Source: Ensifer aridi (lineage in GTDB: Bacteria > Pseudomonadota > Alphaproteobacteria > Rhizobiales > Rhizobiaceae). From it: a DNA stretch of 64,000 bases. The position numbers and the translations under genes are program-made. Under the pieces are notes generated by a model. The model made no database searches, was not told the DNA's origin, and worked only from the letters and a program-made list of their open reading frames with translations. The DNA is taken from positions 62,001 through 126,000 of the forward strand of contig NZ_LUAV01000034.1 in NCBI RefSeq assembly GCF_002078505.1, given 5' to 3'. Shown in pieces: positions 16,512 to 25,648 of this stretch; within the stretch, counting starts at the first letter, position 1; every line of letters begins with the position of its first letter.

Positions 16512-18038
16512 TCAGGCTGCAGCCATCCTCTTAAGTCCCGCTGCGTAGCGCATGATCTCCTGCTCGGAGATCTCGTCGCCTTCGAGCATGCCGACGATGC
16601 GTCCCTCGCGCATGACGGCAACCCGCGTGCAGAGCCCGATGACTTCCGGCATTTCGGAGGAGACGACGATGATAGAGCGGCCGTCACGCGCCAGTGCCGA
16701 AATGAAGTGATAGATCTGCTGTTTGGTGCCGACGTCGATGCCGCGCGTCGGCTCGTCGATGATGATGATTTCCGGTTCCGTCTCCATCACCTTAGCGAGC
16801 AGCAGCTTTTGCTGGTTGCCGCCGGACATGCGTCTCGCCACGACATTGCCGTCTCGCACGCGAATGTCGAAGCGGCGGCGGGCCTTTTCGAGCGCGGCGG
16901 CCTCACTCGCGGGGCTGAGATAGCCGAGGCGGGCATGCTGGCCGAGCGACTGCAGGGTCAGATTTGCCGTCATGCCCGAGTTGAGGAGCAGGCCCTTGGC
17001 CTTGCGGTCCTTGGTCATATAGGCGAGACCGCATCGGTTGGCGGCATGCACGTCTCCGGAAGGAACCGCTTCGCCCCGGATTGTCACTTCTCCCGACAGG
17101 CGCGGTCGCAGACCGGCAATCGCCTCCATCAGTTCAGTCCTTCCGGAACCGATCATGCCCGAAAAGCCGAGGATCTCGCCCTTGCGCACCTCGAAACTGG
17201 CGTCCTTGACATAGTCGGTCGAGACGGAGGCCACGCGCAGCACGAGCTGCTCGTCGACGTCCGGCTCGCTCTTCGTGGGATAGAGACTCGACATCTCGCG
17301 GCCGACCATGAGCTGGGCGATGGATTCCCCGTCGAGCATCGAGGTGGGGGCGGTCTTGACCCATTGCCCGTCACGGAGCACCGTCACCCGATCGGTGAGC
17401 TCGATAACCTCGTCGAGCTTGTGCGAAACGAAGACGAAGCTCGTGCCGTGGTCGCGCAGCTTGCGCACCTGGCGGAAGAGGAAATTGGTTTCTTCGCGAG
17501 AGAGAACGGCCGTGGGCTCGTCCATGAAGACGACGCGCGCGTCGCGGCTGATGGCCTTGGCAATCTCCACCATCTGCTTTTCGGCGATCGATAGACTGCT
17601 GATCAACGCGTTCGCGTCGACGCGACAGCCGAGGAGATCGAGCACCCGACGCGTCTCCGCACGCATATATTTGCGATCGAGCACGCCGAAACGTGTCACC
17701 TCGCGGCCGAGAAAGAGGCTTTCCGCAACCGTCAGATGTTCGGCGAGATTGAATTCCTGGTGAATGATGACGATGCCCAGCGCTTCCGCCGCACCGTTCG
17801 CCGGCAGCTTCACCGGCTTGCCGTCGAGCAGGATTTCGCCCGAGGACGGCTCCTCGAAACCCGACAGAATCTTGACCAGCGTCGACTTGCCGGCGCCGTT
17901 CTCGCCCATAAGGGCATGGATCTCGCCGGCGCGGAGCTCGAAGTTGACGCTGAACAGCACCTGCACGCCGCTGAACGACTTGCTGATGCGGCGTGCCTCC
18001 AGCACAACGCGCGTGGCGTCGATCATCTCCGAATTCAT
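16512..18038 (-). CDS. Sugar ABC transporter ATPase, double-domain (RbsA type)
   Basis: 508 aa, two fused ABC domains as in RbsA/MglA/XylG. First domain: Walker A GENGAGKST, signature-like LSIAEKQMVEIAKA, Walker B VVFMDEPTAVLS. Second domain: degenerate P-loop FSGMIGSGRTELMEA, signature MSGGNQQKLLLAK, Walker B IIIDEPTRGIDVG. It energises uptake through the downstream permease. First gene of the operon, read divergently from the LacI repressor gene, with twin operators in the gap. Confidence 0.93.
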   Translation of the reverse strand: MNSEMIDATRVVLEARRISKSFSGVQVLFSVNFELRAGEIHALMGENGAGKSTLVKILSGFEEPSSGEILLDGKPVKLPANGAAEALGIVIIHQEFNLAEHLTVAESLFLGREVTRFGVLDRKYMRAETRRVLDLLGCRVDANALISSLSIAEKQMVEIAKAISRDARVVFMDEPTAVLSREETNFLFRQVRKLRDHGTSFVFVSHKLDEVIELTDRVTVLRDGQWVKTAPTSMLDGESIAQLMVGREMSSLYPTKSEPDVDEQLVLRVASVSTDYVKDASFEVRKGEILGFSGMIGSGRTELMEAIAGLRPRLSGEVTIRGEAVPSGDVHAANRCGLAYMTKDRKAKGLLLNSGMTANLTLQSLGQHARLGYLSPASEAAALEKARRRFDIRVRDGNVVARRMSGGNQQKLLLAKVMETEPEIIIIDEPTRGIDVGTKQQIYHFISALARDGRSIIVVSSEMPEVIGLCTRVAVMREGRIVGMLEGDEISEQEIMRYAAGLKRMAAA

Positions 18039-18077
18039 TGATTCCCCCTTGCGGCTCCCACCCGCTTGTGAGGCTTG

Positions 18078-18091
18078 TGTAAACCTTTACA
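18078..18091. promoter_or_regulatory. LacI-family operator O1
   Basis: TGTAAACCTTTACA, a perfect 14-bp palindrome in the intergenic region between the ABC ATPase gene and the divergent LacI-type gene. The centre-to-centre distance to the second site is 21 bp, two helical turns. Confidence 0.8.
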
Positions 18092-18098
18092 GTGGTGA

Positions 18099-18112
18099 TG
18101 TAAAGGTTTACA
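18099..18112. promoter_or_regulatory. LacI-family operator O2
   Basis: TGTAAAGGTTTACA, a second perfect palindrome sharing the same half-site TGTAAA as the upstream operator. Together the pair also forms a larger inverted repeat, well suited to cooperative binding of two repressor dimers. Confidence 0.8.
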
Positions 18113-18205
18113 TAGGCGGTTACACAGAAATTTCTGCGGCAACCTTTGACGTTGCCTGTGGTGTGTGTAGTGTCCCGCGCAGACGAGACGCAAGGCAGAG
18201 CGAGA

Positions 18206-19234
18206 GTGTCGGATTCTACGCCCGCAACCATCGAAGACGTCGCCAGGATCGCCGAAGTTTCGATCGCGACGGTGTCGCGAGCGATCCACACGCCGGAGAA
18301 AGTCGCGAAATCGACGCGGTTGAAGGTCAACCAGGCGATTGCGATTACCGGCTACACGACGAATGCCATGGCGCGCAGCCTGAGGCTCGGCCGGTCAAAC
18401 ATGATCCTGGTCGTTGCCCCAGATATCGGCGACCCCAACTTCTCCAGCATTCTCGTCGGACTGGAGAACGAGGCGCGATCGCATGGCTATGGGGTGCTGA
18501 TCGGCCATACCCAGAACGATGCCCAGCGCGCGCTCGAATATCTGAAGTTCCTGAACTCCAACCAGGCGGCGGGCCTCATCCTCTTCACCGGCATCCTTCC
18601 GTTCGGCCACGAAACGATGACGGCGCGCCTGCCCCCGAGCGTCGGCATCTTCGAGCCGGTCTTCAACGGCGGCATACCGTATGTCGGCGTCGACGACATG
18701 GAGGGGGCCCGCAAGGTGGTCGACCTGCTGATCGCCGAAGGCCATCGCAAGATCGCCTTTATCGGCGATTCTCGCACTCGGCTCGCCTACATGCGGCGGC
18801 GGGCCGGTTATGATGCCGGCCTCGACGCGGCGGGCGTTCCCGCGGAGCTTCGACTGGTCCAGGAGGGAGACGGCACGCTCGAAAGCGGAAGGGCCGCTGT
18901 CGAGCGGCTCTTCGTGCGTGACACGTTGCCCACCGCTTTCATGTGCGTCAACGACCAGACGGCGCTCGGGGTGATGATCGGGCTCAAGACGCGCGGCTAT
19001 GACATACCGCGTGATTTCTCGGTGACGGGCTTCGACGACGTGCCGCAGGCGACCTTCATGACGCCGGCGTTGACCACGATCCGCCAACCGCGAACGCTGA
19101 TCGGCAAACATGCCATGACGCTTCTGCTCGAGCTCCTGTCGGACAGGCGCCCTGCGGAGACCGAAATCCTTCTGAGACCGGATCTGGTTGTCCGCAATTC
19201 GGTCTCCGCACCGTCGCCGCGCTGGATGCGGTAA
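18206..19234 (+). CDS. LacI-family transcriptional repressor
   Basis: 342 aa. N-terminal helix-turn-helix ATIEDVARIAEVSIATVSRA with hinge-helix MARSLRLGRSNMI, then a periplasmic-binding-protein-like effector domain (ILVVAPDIGDPNFSSILVG, FMCVNDQTALGVM, VTGFDDVPQATFMTPALTT). It most likely represses the divergent sugar ABC operon and itself through the two TGTAAA palindromes, released by the transported sugar. The GTG at 18206 is taken as start because the HTH begins just after it; the frame is open 20 codons upstream across no conserved sequence. Confidence 0.92.
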   Translation: MSDSTPATIEDVARIAEVSIATVSRAIHTPEKVAKSTRLKVNQAIAITGYTTNAMARSLRLGRSNMILVVAPDIGDPNFSSILVGLENEARSHGYGVLIGHTQNDAQRALEYLKFLNSNQAAGLILFTGILPFGHETMTARLPPSVGIFEPVFNGGIPYVGVDDMEGARKVVDLLIAEGHRKIAFIGDSRTRLAYMRRRAGYDAGLDAAGVPAELRLVQEGDGTLESGRAAVERLFVRDTLPTAFMCVNDQTALGVMIGLKTRGYDIPRDFSVTGFDDVPQATFMTPALTTIRQPRTLIGKHAMTLLLELLSDRRPAETEILLRPDLVVRNSVSAPSPRWMR

Positions 19235-19240
19235 GTCATC

Positions 19241-19275
19241 CCTCCCCGCGAGTGGGAGGCGCTTCTTCCTCGTTC
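19241..19275 (+). terminator. Short hairpin after the LacI gene, weak terminator
   Basis: CCTCCC (loop CGCGAGT) GGGAGG followed by CGCTTCTTCCTC, between the convergent LacI and chemoreceptor genes. The stem is only 6 bp and the T-tract is broken. Confidence 0.35.
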
Positions 19276-19279
19276 CGCG

Positions 19280-21091
19280 CTAGGCCACTCGCCTCCGTGC
19301 CTGCCGATATTCCTGCACCTGGAAGCGGCCGGCGATGCGGTCGAGGTCCTGGACCTCGTCGCTGAGCTCCCGGCAGGCCGCATTGGTCTCTTCGACCATG
19401 GCGGCGTTCTGCTGCGTCACCTGATCCATGCAATGGAGGGCAGCATTGATTTCGGACAAAGCGGCCGTCTGTTCGGTCGCCGCGGTTACGATCGCGCCAA
19501 TCAGCCCTGCCACCTGCTGCACATGTTGCTCGATCCCGGTCAAAGCCTCTCCCGTGCGGTTGACGAGCTCCACGCCGCCGGCGACCTCCAGCGTCGACGC
19601 CTCGATCAGCGTCTTGATCTCCCTGGCGGCATTGGCGGAGCGGCCGGCCAGCTCCCGCACCTCCTGGGCGACGACGGCAAAGCCCTTGCCCGCGTCGCCC
19701 GCGCGCGCGGCTTCGACGCCGGCATTGAGCGCCAGGAGATTGGTCTGAAAGGCGATCTGATCGATGACATTGATGATCTGCCGGATCTGCGTCGAAGACC
19801 CCGCGATGCGCTCCATCGCGGCGACCGCCTCCTGCACGACCGCGGCGGATGTGTCCGCGCTGTTCTTGGCCGCAGCCATGACCTGACTTGCCTCCCGTGC
19901 ACGTTCCGAGGAATTGTGCACGGTCGCCGTGATCTCGTCGAAGGCCGAGGCCGTCTGCTCAAGCGAGGCCGCTTGCTGCTCGGTCCGCTTGGCGAGATCG
20001 TCGGTCGCCTCGGCAATCTCCGAGGAGCTCATGCGCAGCTTAGCGGTGGCATGCAGGACGCCGGAAATGGTCTCCGCCAGCCGTTCAACGCTCGTGTTGA
20101 ATTGGGTTCTGAGCTCCTCATATGCTTCCGAGAAGCTTTCGTCTATGCGGACGGAGAGATCGCCGGCGGACAGACGTTCGAGGCCGCGGGTCAGATGCTC
20201 GATGACCTGGAGTCTTTCTTGCTCCTCGATCGCCTTCCGTTGTTTTTGCGCAGTCTCCTGTTCGTCCCGAAGACGACGCTCCTCGTCGGTTCGCTCGCGT
20301 GCATTGCGACGCTCGATTGCCGCTTCCCGGAACACCGCGACCGATCTGGCGACAGTGCCGATCTCATCCGCACGCCCAGCATAGGGAACATCGCGGCCGT
20401 AGTCGCCAGCGGCGAGAATCTCCATATAGGAAGACATGGTGGCAAGAGGCTTCACGGCGCGATGGCGGAAGAACCAGAGGCCGGCGAGCAGCAGCAGGAC
20501 GGAGATCGCCGAACTGATATTTGCTGCCCATGAAAGCGCGGTAGTCTCCACGGCGGCGCCCGCTTCCTGCTGCTTGAGGAAGCCATCCGCCATCGTCACC
20601 AGTTCGTTGACCGCCGCTTCATGGTGATGAAAGCTCGCTTTCAGCTCTCCGAGCGCTTGCGCGGCCGAACCCGGATCGCCGCTGCGGAATGGAGCGAGAA
20701 ACTTGTTCTCCATCGTCGCCCAATAGACTTCGGCCCTGCCGAGGACATCATTCTCCAGCTTTGCCTTCAACGCTTCGGGAGCGGTCGATGCTTTCCAGTA
20801 GGCGCGGCGGTCGTCATAGGCCTGCTTCAGCGTTTCTATCTTGTTGAGATTGGCCTTCGCGAGCTCGGGATTGGATACCGCCTCCATCGCCAGCATATAG
20901 GACTCCACCGTGTATAGCGGCGGCGGCAGGATGTCGGCGATCAGGTCCTTTCCGTAGACCACCCGAGTGTAGACGGGTCCGTTTACCCGCAGCTTGTCGA
21001 AGGCATAGGTCTTGATGCCGATGGAAACCATCAGACCGACGGCGACGACGATCCCGAAGATCGCGAGGCCGCGCGCAATGGATATTTTCAT
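19280..21091 (-). CDS. Methyl-accepting chemotaxis protein
   Basis: 603 aa transmembrane chemoreceptor. One membrane helix at the N-terminus (about 8-27), a periplasmic ligand domain of about 160 aa, a second helix (about 192-208), a HAMP region (FRHRAVKPLATMSSYMEIL), a further HAMP-like segment near 290-345 (GLERLSAGDLSVRI), then the signalling domain with the strictly conserved hairpin IDQIAFQTNLLALNAGVEAA and GKGFAVVAQEVRELAGRSA. The C-terminus (QARRRVA) lacks a CheR-docking pentapeptide. The ligand is unknown; the gene stands alone, convergent with the LacI gene. Confidence 0.93.
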   Translation of the reverse strand: MKISIARGLAIFGIVVAVGLMVSIGIKTYAFDKLRVNGPVYTRVVYGKDLIADILPPPLYTVESYMLAMEAVSNPELAKANLNKIETLKQAYDDRRAYWKASTAPEALKAKLENDVLGRAEVYWATMENKFLAPFRSGDPGSAAQALGELKASFHHHEAAVNELVTMADGFLKQQEAGAAVETTALSWAANISSAISVLLLLAGLWFFRHRAVKPLATMSSYMEILAAGDYGRDVPYAGRADEIGTVARSVAVFREAAIERRNARERTDEERRLRDEQETAQKQRKAIEEQERLQVIEHLTRGLERLSAGDLSVRIDESFSEAYEELRTQFNTSVERLAETISGVLHATAKLRMSSSEIAEATDDLAKRTEQQAASLEQTASAFDEITATVHNSSERAREASQVMAAAKNSADTSAAVVQEAVAAMERIAGSSTQIRQIINVIDQIAFQTNLLALNAGVEAARAGDAGKGFAVVAQEVRELAGRSANAAREIKTLIEASTLEVAGGVELVNRTGEALTGIEQHVQQVAGLIGAIVTAATEQTAALSEINAALHCMDQVTQQNAAMVEETNAACRELSDEVQDLDRIAGRFQVQEYRQARRRVA

Positions 21092-21690
21092 GCAATCTCT
21101 CCCACGGAAAAGCCGCGACGTTGGACGTGTCCGTGTGCGCGGAACACTTTAAGAGCTCGCAGCCAGCAATAGGTCATGAAAAATTCCGGACCGACCCGGT
21201 GCAGAACGTCCGGCATCATGCGCAAGCTTTTCGCTGAGGCGAACGCTTGGAAACGTTCTCGTATAACGAGTAGAATTATATGATAATTATTACTACCTAA
21301 TTAAGCGGAGCCACTGCGGCTCTCGTCGTGCGAGACGATGCGAAGCTTCACCCGCCGGCGGGGAGCCGGCAGGCGGATGAAGGGCACACGCGGTTTTCTC
21401 GTTCCGTTCTGGCGGGGGTGTCAGCGTTCGCGGGACGTGAAGAGGGAAGCAGTTTCGCGGGTCTGGACCCGGAGCATAGCGTTCCAGAGCTGGAAGAGGA
21501 AACGCGGCTGGGACTGCTTCGCAAGCTTGCGCTGCGACGACATGATAAGTCTCCGATGTTTTGGACGCCACTCACATAGTGTATCGCCAACACAATTGCC
21601 AGGGCGGGGTCAAAGGGGCTGCCTTGCAAGGAAAACATATGTCAAGTGGCGAGAATGTTGCTGCAGGCCGATAATATAAGAAAAGAAAAT
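21092..21690. other. 600-bp intergenic region upstream of the chemoreceptor
   Basis: I see no supported gene. An open frame on the minus strand (21293-21571) has no ribosome site and no recognisable protein. There is an AT-rich stretch near 21275-21300 and a small GC hairpin (GCCGGC-GGGGA-GCCGGC, about 21354). It should hold the chemoreceptor promoter, which I cannot place. Confidence 0.4.
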
Positions 21691-21716
21691 GCCGGAATGA
21701 CTTTCGTCATTCCGGC
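21680..21716 (-). terminator. Intrinsic terminator of the ibpA-iatA-iatP operon
   Basis: GCCGGAATGA, loop CTTTCG, TCATTCCGGC: a perfect 10-bp stem 29 nt after the permease stop, followed on the minus strand by ATTTTCTTTTC. Confidence 0.85.
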
Positions 21717-21744
21717 CAGTCACTTCACTGGGAGGGCAGTCTTT

Positions 21745-22770
21745 TCACGTCTTTTTCCGGCCTTTCTGGCGATAGACGTCGACGACGACGGCGGCAACGA
21801 TGATGACGCCCTTGACGATCTCCTGGTAATAGGCGTCGACCCTCAGGAAGGTGAAGCCCGAGGTCATCACGCCGAGGATCACGGTGCCGATCACCGTGCC
21901 GGTGACGCGTCCGACGCCCCCGGTGAGGGACGTGCCGCCGATAACGGTCGCGGCGATCGCATCGAGTTCGTACATGACGCCCATGCCGGCCTGCGCGGTC
22001 TGGGCGCGCGCCGCGGTCACGACGCCGGCGAGGCCCGCCAGCATGCCGGCAATGGCGTAGACCTTTACCAGATGCGCTTCGACATTGATGCCGGAGACGC
22101 GTGCCGCTTGAACGTTTGCGCCGATCGCGTAGGTGAATTTGCCATAGCGCGTGTAGCGCAGCGCGATATGAAAGATCAGTGCGACGGCGAGGAAGACGAT
22201 GACCGGCCAGATGCCCGTGCCGATGAAGTTGAACTGCTCGGTGAGGCCGGAGACCGGCTGGCCCTTGGTATACCACTTGGAGATGCCGCGTGCCGACACC
22301 ATCATGCCGAGGGTGGCGATGAAGGGCGGGATCTTGGTTTTGGCAATGAGTTGGCCGTTGATGTAGCCGGCGACGAGACCGATGCCGACGCCCAGGCCGA
22401 TCGGTACGATCGCCGGCAGGTCGGTGAGCGAGGGATAAAGGGCCCGCGGCCAGGTGGAGGCCTGCGCCACGCTAGCGGAAATCATCGCCGTCATGCCGAC
22501 GACGGAGCCCGATGACAGGTCGATGCCGCCGGTGATGATGACCTGAGTGACGCCGACGGCGATGATGCCGATCACCGACACCTGCAGGATCATGATGGTC
22601 AGGCGCTGCGGGTTCATCAGAAAGCTCTGACCGACCAGGAGCCAGCCGAGGACCTCATAGACGAGCGCGATGCCGATCAGCACCAGAAAGATGTTGAACT
22701 CGGGCGGCAGACGCCGTCTCGACCCGGCGAGGGTCGAACCCGTGCCATGTGCAGCGATATTGGTATCCAT
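21745..22770 (-). CDS. iatP: Inositol-type ABC transporter permease
   Basis: 341 aa, BPD_transp_2 permease of the ribose/inositol class with about 8-10 membrane segments: VGVTQVIITGGIDLSSGSVV, FIATLGMMVSARGISKWYT, IGANVQAARVSGI, TVIGGTSLTGGVGRVTGT. Third gene of the operon, 32 nt after the ATPase gene, with GGGAGGAACGACA before its ATG. The name follows from the operon context: a TIM-barrel isomerase next door and GGAA-N6-TTCC sites, the motif reported for the inositol repressor IolR of S. meliloti. On sequence alone it could serve another sugar. Confidence 0.85.
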   Translation of the reverse strand: MDTNIAAHGTGSTLAGSRRRLPPEFNIFLVLIGIALVYEVLGWLLVGQSFLMNPQRLTIMILQVSVIGIIAVGVTQVIITGGIDLSSGSVVGMTAMISASVAQASTWPRALYPSLTDLPAIVPIGLGVGIGLVAGYINGQLIAKTKIPPFIATLGMMVSARGISKWYTKGQPVSGLTEQFNFIGTGIWPVIVFLAVALIFHIALRYTRYGKFTYAIGANVQAARVSGINVEAHLVKVYAIAGMLAGLAGVVTAARAQTAQAGMGVMYELDAIAATVIGGTSLTGGVGRVTGTVIGTVILGVMTSGFTFLRVDAYYQEIVKGVIIVAAVVVDVYRQKGRKKT

Positions 22771-22802
22771 TGTCGTTCCTCCCTGCGGTCGGCAATTCGC
22801 GC

Positions 22803-24350
22803 CTAGCGCGCGGCAAGTTCCATGACCTTGATTTGGGTGGCTTCAGCCCTGTCGAGGAAGCCCGTGACACGGCCCTCATGCATGACCATGATCCGGTCGC
22901 TCATGCCGAGTACCTCGGGCATTTCCGACGAGATCATGATGACGGCGACGCCGTTTCTGGCGAGCTCGGTCACAAGGCGGTGGATTTCCGCCTTGGCGCC
23001 GACGTCGATGCCGCGCGTCGGTTCATCCAGGATGAGGATGCGCGGATTGGTGAGCAGCCAGCGGCCGATCAGCACCTTCTGCTGGTTGCCGCCCGAGAGA
23101 TTCTCGATCCGCTCCTGCAGGTTCGGCGTCTTGACGCGGAGCTTGCGGCTCATCTCCTCGCAGGCGGCGGTGACGTCCTTCTCGCTGACGAAGCCGCTCT
23201 TGACGAACTTGTCCTGGAGCACGGCGATCTGCATGTTCTCGAGAATGTCGAGGATGAGCAGGCAGCCGGTATCCTTGCGGTCCTCGGTCAGGAACGCCAT
23301 GCGATGGCGGATCGCCGTGGTGGGAGTGTCGATGACAACCTCTTTGCCGTCGATCGAGATCGTCCCCGAACTTGCCGGTGTGACGCCGAAGAGCGCCTCG
23401 GCGACGTTGGAGCGACCGGAGCCGACGAGCCCGGCGACACCGAGGATTTCGCCGGCGCGCACATCGAAGGAGACGTCGTGGAAGACGCCGTTGAGCGTCA
23501 GGTTCTTGACCGACAGGACGACGTCGCCGATCGGCACCTCTTCCTTCGGGAACATCTGGGTGATCTCACGCCCGACCATCATGCGGATGATGTCGTCGCG
23601 GGTGACCTCGCTCGAGGCGTGCGTGCCAATGTACTTGCCGTCGCGGAAGACGGAGAATTCGTCGGCGATCTCGAACAACTCGTTCATCTTGTGGGTGATG
23701 TAGACGAGGCCGATGCCTTGGGAGCGCAGATCGCGGATGATTTCGAAGAGATGCGCGACCTCGCGTTCCGTAAGGGCGGACGTCGGTTCGTCCATGATCA
23801 GCACGTCGGATTCGTAGGAGACCGCCTTGGCGATTTCCACCATCTGCCGGTTGGCGACCGAGAGATGGCGCACTTCGATTTCGGGATCGATGTTGATCTT
23901 CAGCCGCTCGAAAAGCTTCGCCGTCATGCGGCGCATCTCGCCATGGTCGACGAAGCCGAAGCGGTTCTTGGGTTCGCGGCGGATCCAGATGTTTTCGGCG
24001 ACCGTCATGAAAGGCATCAGGTTCAGCTCCTGATGGATCATGGCGATGCCATTTTCGAGCGCGTCGAGGGGCGATTTCAGCTGGATGTCGACGCCGCGGA
24101 GTTTCACCTCGCCCTGGTCCGGGTGGTAAATACCAGCGAGGATCTTCATCAGCGTCGACTTGCCGGCGCCGTTCTCGCCCATCAGCGCGTGCACTGTGCC
24201 GCGCTTCAATCTGAACTGAACGTCGTCGAGCGCGACGACGCCTGGAAATTCCTTGCGCACGCCTTCCGCCGTCAGAAGGTATTCGGCATTGGGTATGGCG
24301 CCACTGGCGCGCACGGCTGCCATCGTTGTGGGACTGAGTGTCATTCTCAT
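22803..24350 (-). CDS. iatA: Inositol-type ABC transporter ATPase (double ABC domain)
   Basis: 515 aa, RbsA-like with two ABC domains. Domain 1: Walker A GENGAGKST, signature-like LSVANRQMVEIAKA, Walker B VLIMDEPTSALTERE. Domain 2: ILGVAGLVGSGRSNVAEALF (P-loop-like), signature LSGGNQQKVLIG, Walker B ILILDEPTRGIDVGAK. The ATG at 24350 has GGGAGG just upstream. A 11-bp hairpin separates it from ibpA, which may lower its expression relative to the binding protein. A long open frame on the opposite strand is a codon-bias shadow. Confidence 0.92.
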   Translation of the reverse strand: MRMTLSPTTMAAVRASGAIPNAEYLLTAEGVRKEFPGVVALDDVQFRLKRGTVHALMGENGAGKSTLMKILAGIYHPDQGEVKLRGVDIQLKSPLDALENGIAMIHQELNLMPFMTVAENIWIRREPKNRFGFVDHGEMRRMTAKLFERLKINIDPEIEVRHLSVANRQMVEIAKAVSYESDVLIMDEPTSALTEREVAHLFEIIRDLRSQGIGLVYITHKMNELFEIADEFSVFRDGKYIGTHASSEVTRDDIIRMMVGREITQMFPKEEVPIGDVVLSVKNLTLNGVFHDVSFDVRAGEILGVAGLVGSGRSNVAEALFGVTPASSGTISIDGKEVVIDTPTTAIRHRMAFLTEDRKDTGCLLILDILENMQIAVLQDKFVKSGFVSEKDVTAACEEMSRKLRVKTPNLQERIENLSGGNQQKVLIGRWLLTNPRILILDEPTRGIDVGAKAEIHRLVTELARNGVAVIMISSEMPEVLGMSDRIMVMHEGRVTGFLDRAEATQIKVMELAAR

Positions 24351-24448
24351 TGCCTCCCCATTTTTCCGGGCACTGGCCGGAACGTCCACGTGGCGGGCGG
24401 AGTGTGCCTTCTTGTCGGCCGGCGAGGGCCACGCGCGGACTGTTCGAT

Positions 24449-24476
24449 AGGGAGCGCGGATTGACCCGCGCTCCCT
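24449..24476 (-). other. Intercistronic hairpin between ibpA and iatA
   Basis: AGGGAGCGCGG and CCGCGCTCCCT form a perfect 11-bp stem with a 6-nt loop, 10 nt after the ibpA stop and without a T-run. Such stems protect the 3' end of binding-protein mRNA and raise its level over the downstream ATPase gene. Confidence 0.65.
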
Positions 24477-24485
24477 AGGCGAAGA

Positions 24486-25415
24486 TCAGTTCTTTGCCTG
24501 GTACTTGTCGAGATTTTCCTTCGTTACGAGCTCGAAGGGGATGTAGACCTTCTTCTCAACCGGTTCGCCCTTGGCGAGCTTCAGAGCGGCATCGACGGAG
24601 CCCTTGCCCTGGCCGGCGGCGTTCTGGAAAACGGTCACGTCGAGGTCGCCGGCAGCCATCGCCGCAAGCGCGTCCTGGGTGGCGTCGACGCCGCCGATGA
24701 CGACGGAGTCCATCGAGCGGCCGGCAGCCTTCAGCGCCTGGATGGCGCCGATCGCCATTTCGTCGTTGTTGGCAATAACGGCGTCGAACTCAACACTGGC
24801 CGAAAGCCAGTTGGTCATGAGGTCGGCGCCCTGGGTGCGAGACCAGTTGGCGGTCTGCTCTTCGACGATCTCAATGCCCTTGCATGCTTCGGTGGCGAGA
24901 ACATCGTGGATGTCCTTGGTGCGCATGCGCGCTGCCTGGTTGGAGAGCTCGCCCATCATCACGACGGCCTTGCCCTTGCCGCCGAGCAGTTTGCAGACTT
25001 CCTGCGTCTCCAGCGTGCCGGATTCAACTTCGTTCGAAGCGACGAAGGCCTGCTTCTCGGGGAGCGAGTCGATGTTTACGGGCTCGCGGTTGACATAGAC
25101 GAGCGGGATGCCGGCGTCCGCCGCGATCTTCGACATGGCAGCGGTCGCATCGGTGTCGACCGGGTTGACGATGATCGCGTCGACGCCCGCGGCGATGAAG
25201 TTCTGGATCTGGCTCTGCTGCTTGGCGACGTCGTTCTGTGCGTCCTCGATCTGCAGCTCCACGCCGTCGAGCGTCTTGGCATAATCCTGCATGCCATTGC
25301 GCAGAACGGTCAGGAAGTTGTCGTCAAAGAGCGCCATCGAGACGCCGATGGTCTCCGCGTGCGCTGCCGTCGACATCAGGAGGGCCATCGCAGTGCCCAG
25401 GACAAATTTCTTCAT
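24486..25415 (-). CDS. ibpA: Inositol-type ABC transporter periplasmic binding protein
   Basis: 309 aa with signal peptide MKKFVLGTAMALLMSTAAHA. Peripla_BP_4 family, close to rhizopine/inositol binding proteins: TIGVSMALFDDNFLTVLRNG, GVDAIIVNPVDTDATAAM, IPLVYVNREPVN, FDAVIANNDEMAIGAIQAL. The ATG at 25415 has GGAGGAGA upstream; the frame is open 31 codons further but without conserved sequence. First gene of the transporter operon, with a GGAA-N6-TTCC operator about 150 nt upstream. The inositol assignment rests on context. Confidence 0.85.
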   Translation of the reverse strand: MKKFVLGTAMALLMSTAAHAETIGVSMALFDDNFLTVLRNGMQDYAKTLDGVELQIEDAQNDVAKQQSQIQNFIAAGVDAIIVNPVDTDATAAMSKIAADAGIPLVYVNREPVNIDSLPEKQAFVASNEVESGTLETQEVCKLLGGKGKAVVMMGELSNQAARMRTKDIHDVLATEACKGIEIVEEQTANWSRTQGADLMTNWLSASVEFDAVIANNDEMAIGAIQALKAAGRSMDSVVIGGVDATQDALAAMAAGDLDVTVFQNAAGQGKGSVDAALKLAKGEPVEKKVYIPFELVTKENLDKYQAKN

Positions 25416-25562
25416 TCTCTTCTCCTCCACATTGGTGCCGGCGACACCTTCTCCAGCCGGAAACGCGATCCCTTCAAGATCGAGTCCATCTCTGACCGGA
25501 AGCGGCACTCCCGCTGCGCCTCCGGTGAAAACGGAATAAACAAACCAGCGGTTTGCTATTAC

Positions 25563-25576
25563 GGAATAGGTATTCC
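25563..25576. promoter_or_regulatory. IolR-type operator upstream of ibpA
   Basis: GGAATAGGTATTCC, a perfect palindrome of the form GGAA-N6-TTCC reported as the IolR motif for S. meliloti inositol genes. It lies between the TIM-barrel gene and ibpA, next to another palindrome CAAACC-AGC-GGTTTG (about 25542-25556). Confidence 0.7.
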
Positions 25577-25648
25577 ATTTTATCCGGGCGCCGTCAAGAG
25601 AGTCTTACGGCGCCCGCGCGGATTTCCGTTCTTTCCTGCATGGATTGA

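Noticed and set aside
21293..21571. Minus-strand frame of 92 codons between the chemoreceptor and iatP
   Set aside because: Low-complexity, no ribosome site, no recognisable domain.
22749..24464. 571-codon open frame on the plus strand opposite iatA
   Set aside because: It mirrors the ABC ATPase gene, has no domain and no ribosome site; high GC at third positions commonly leaves the opposite strand open.
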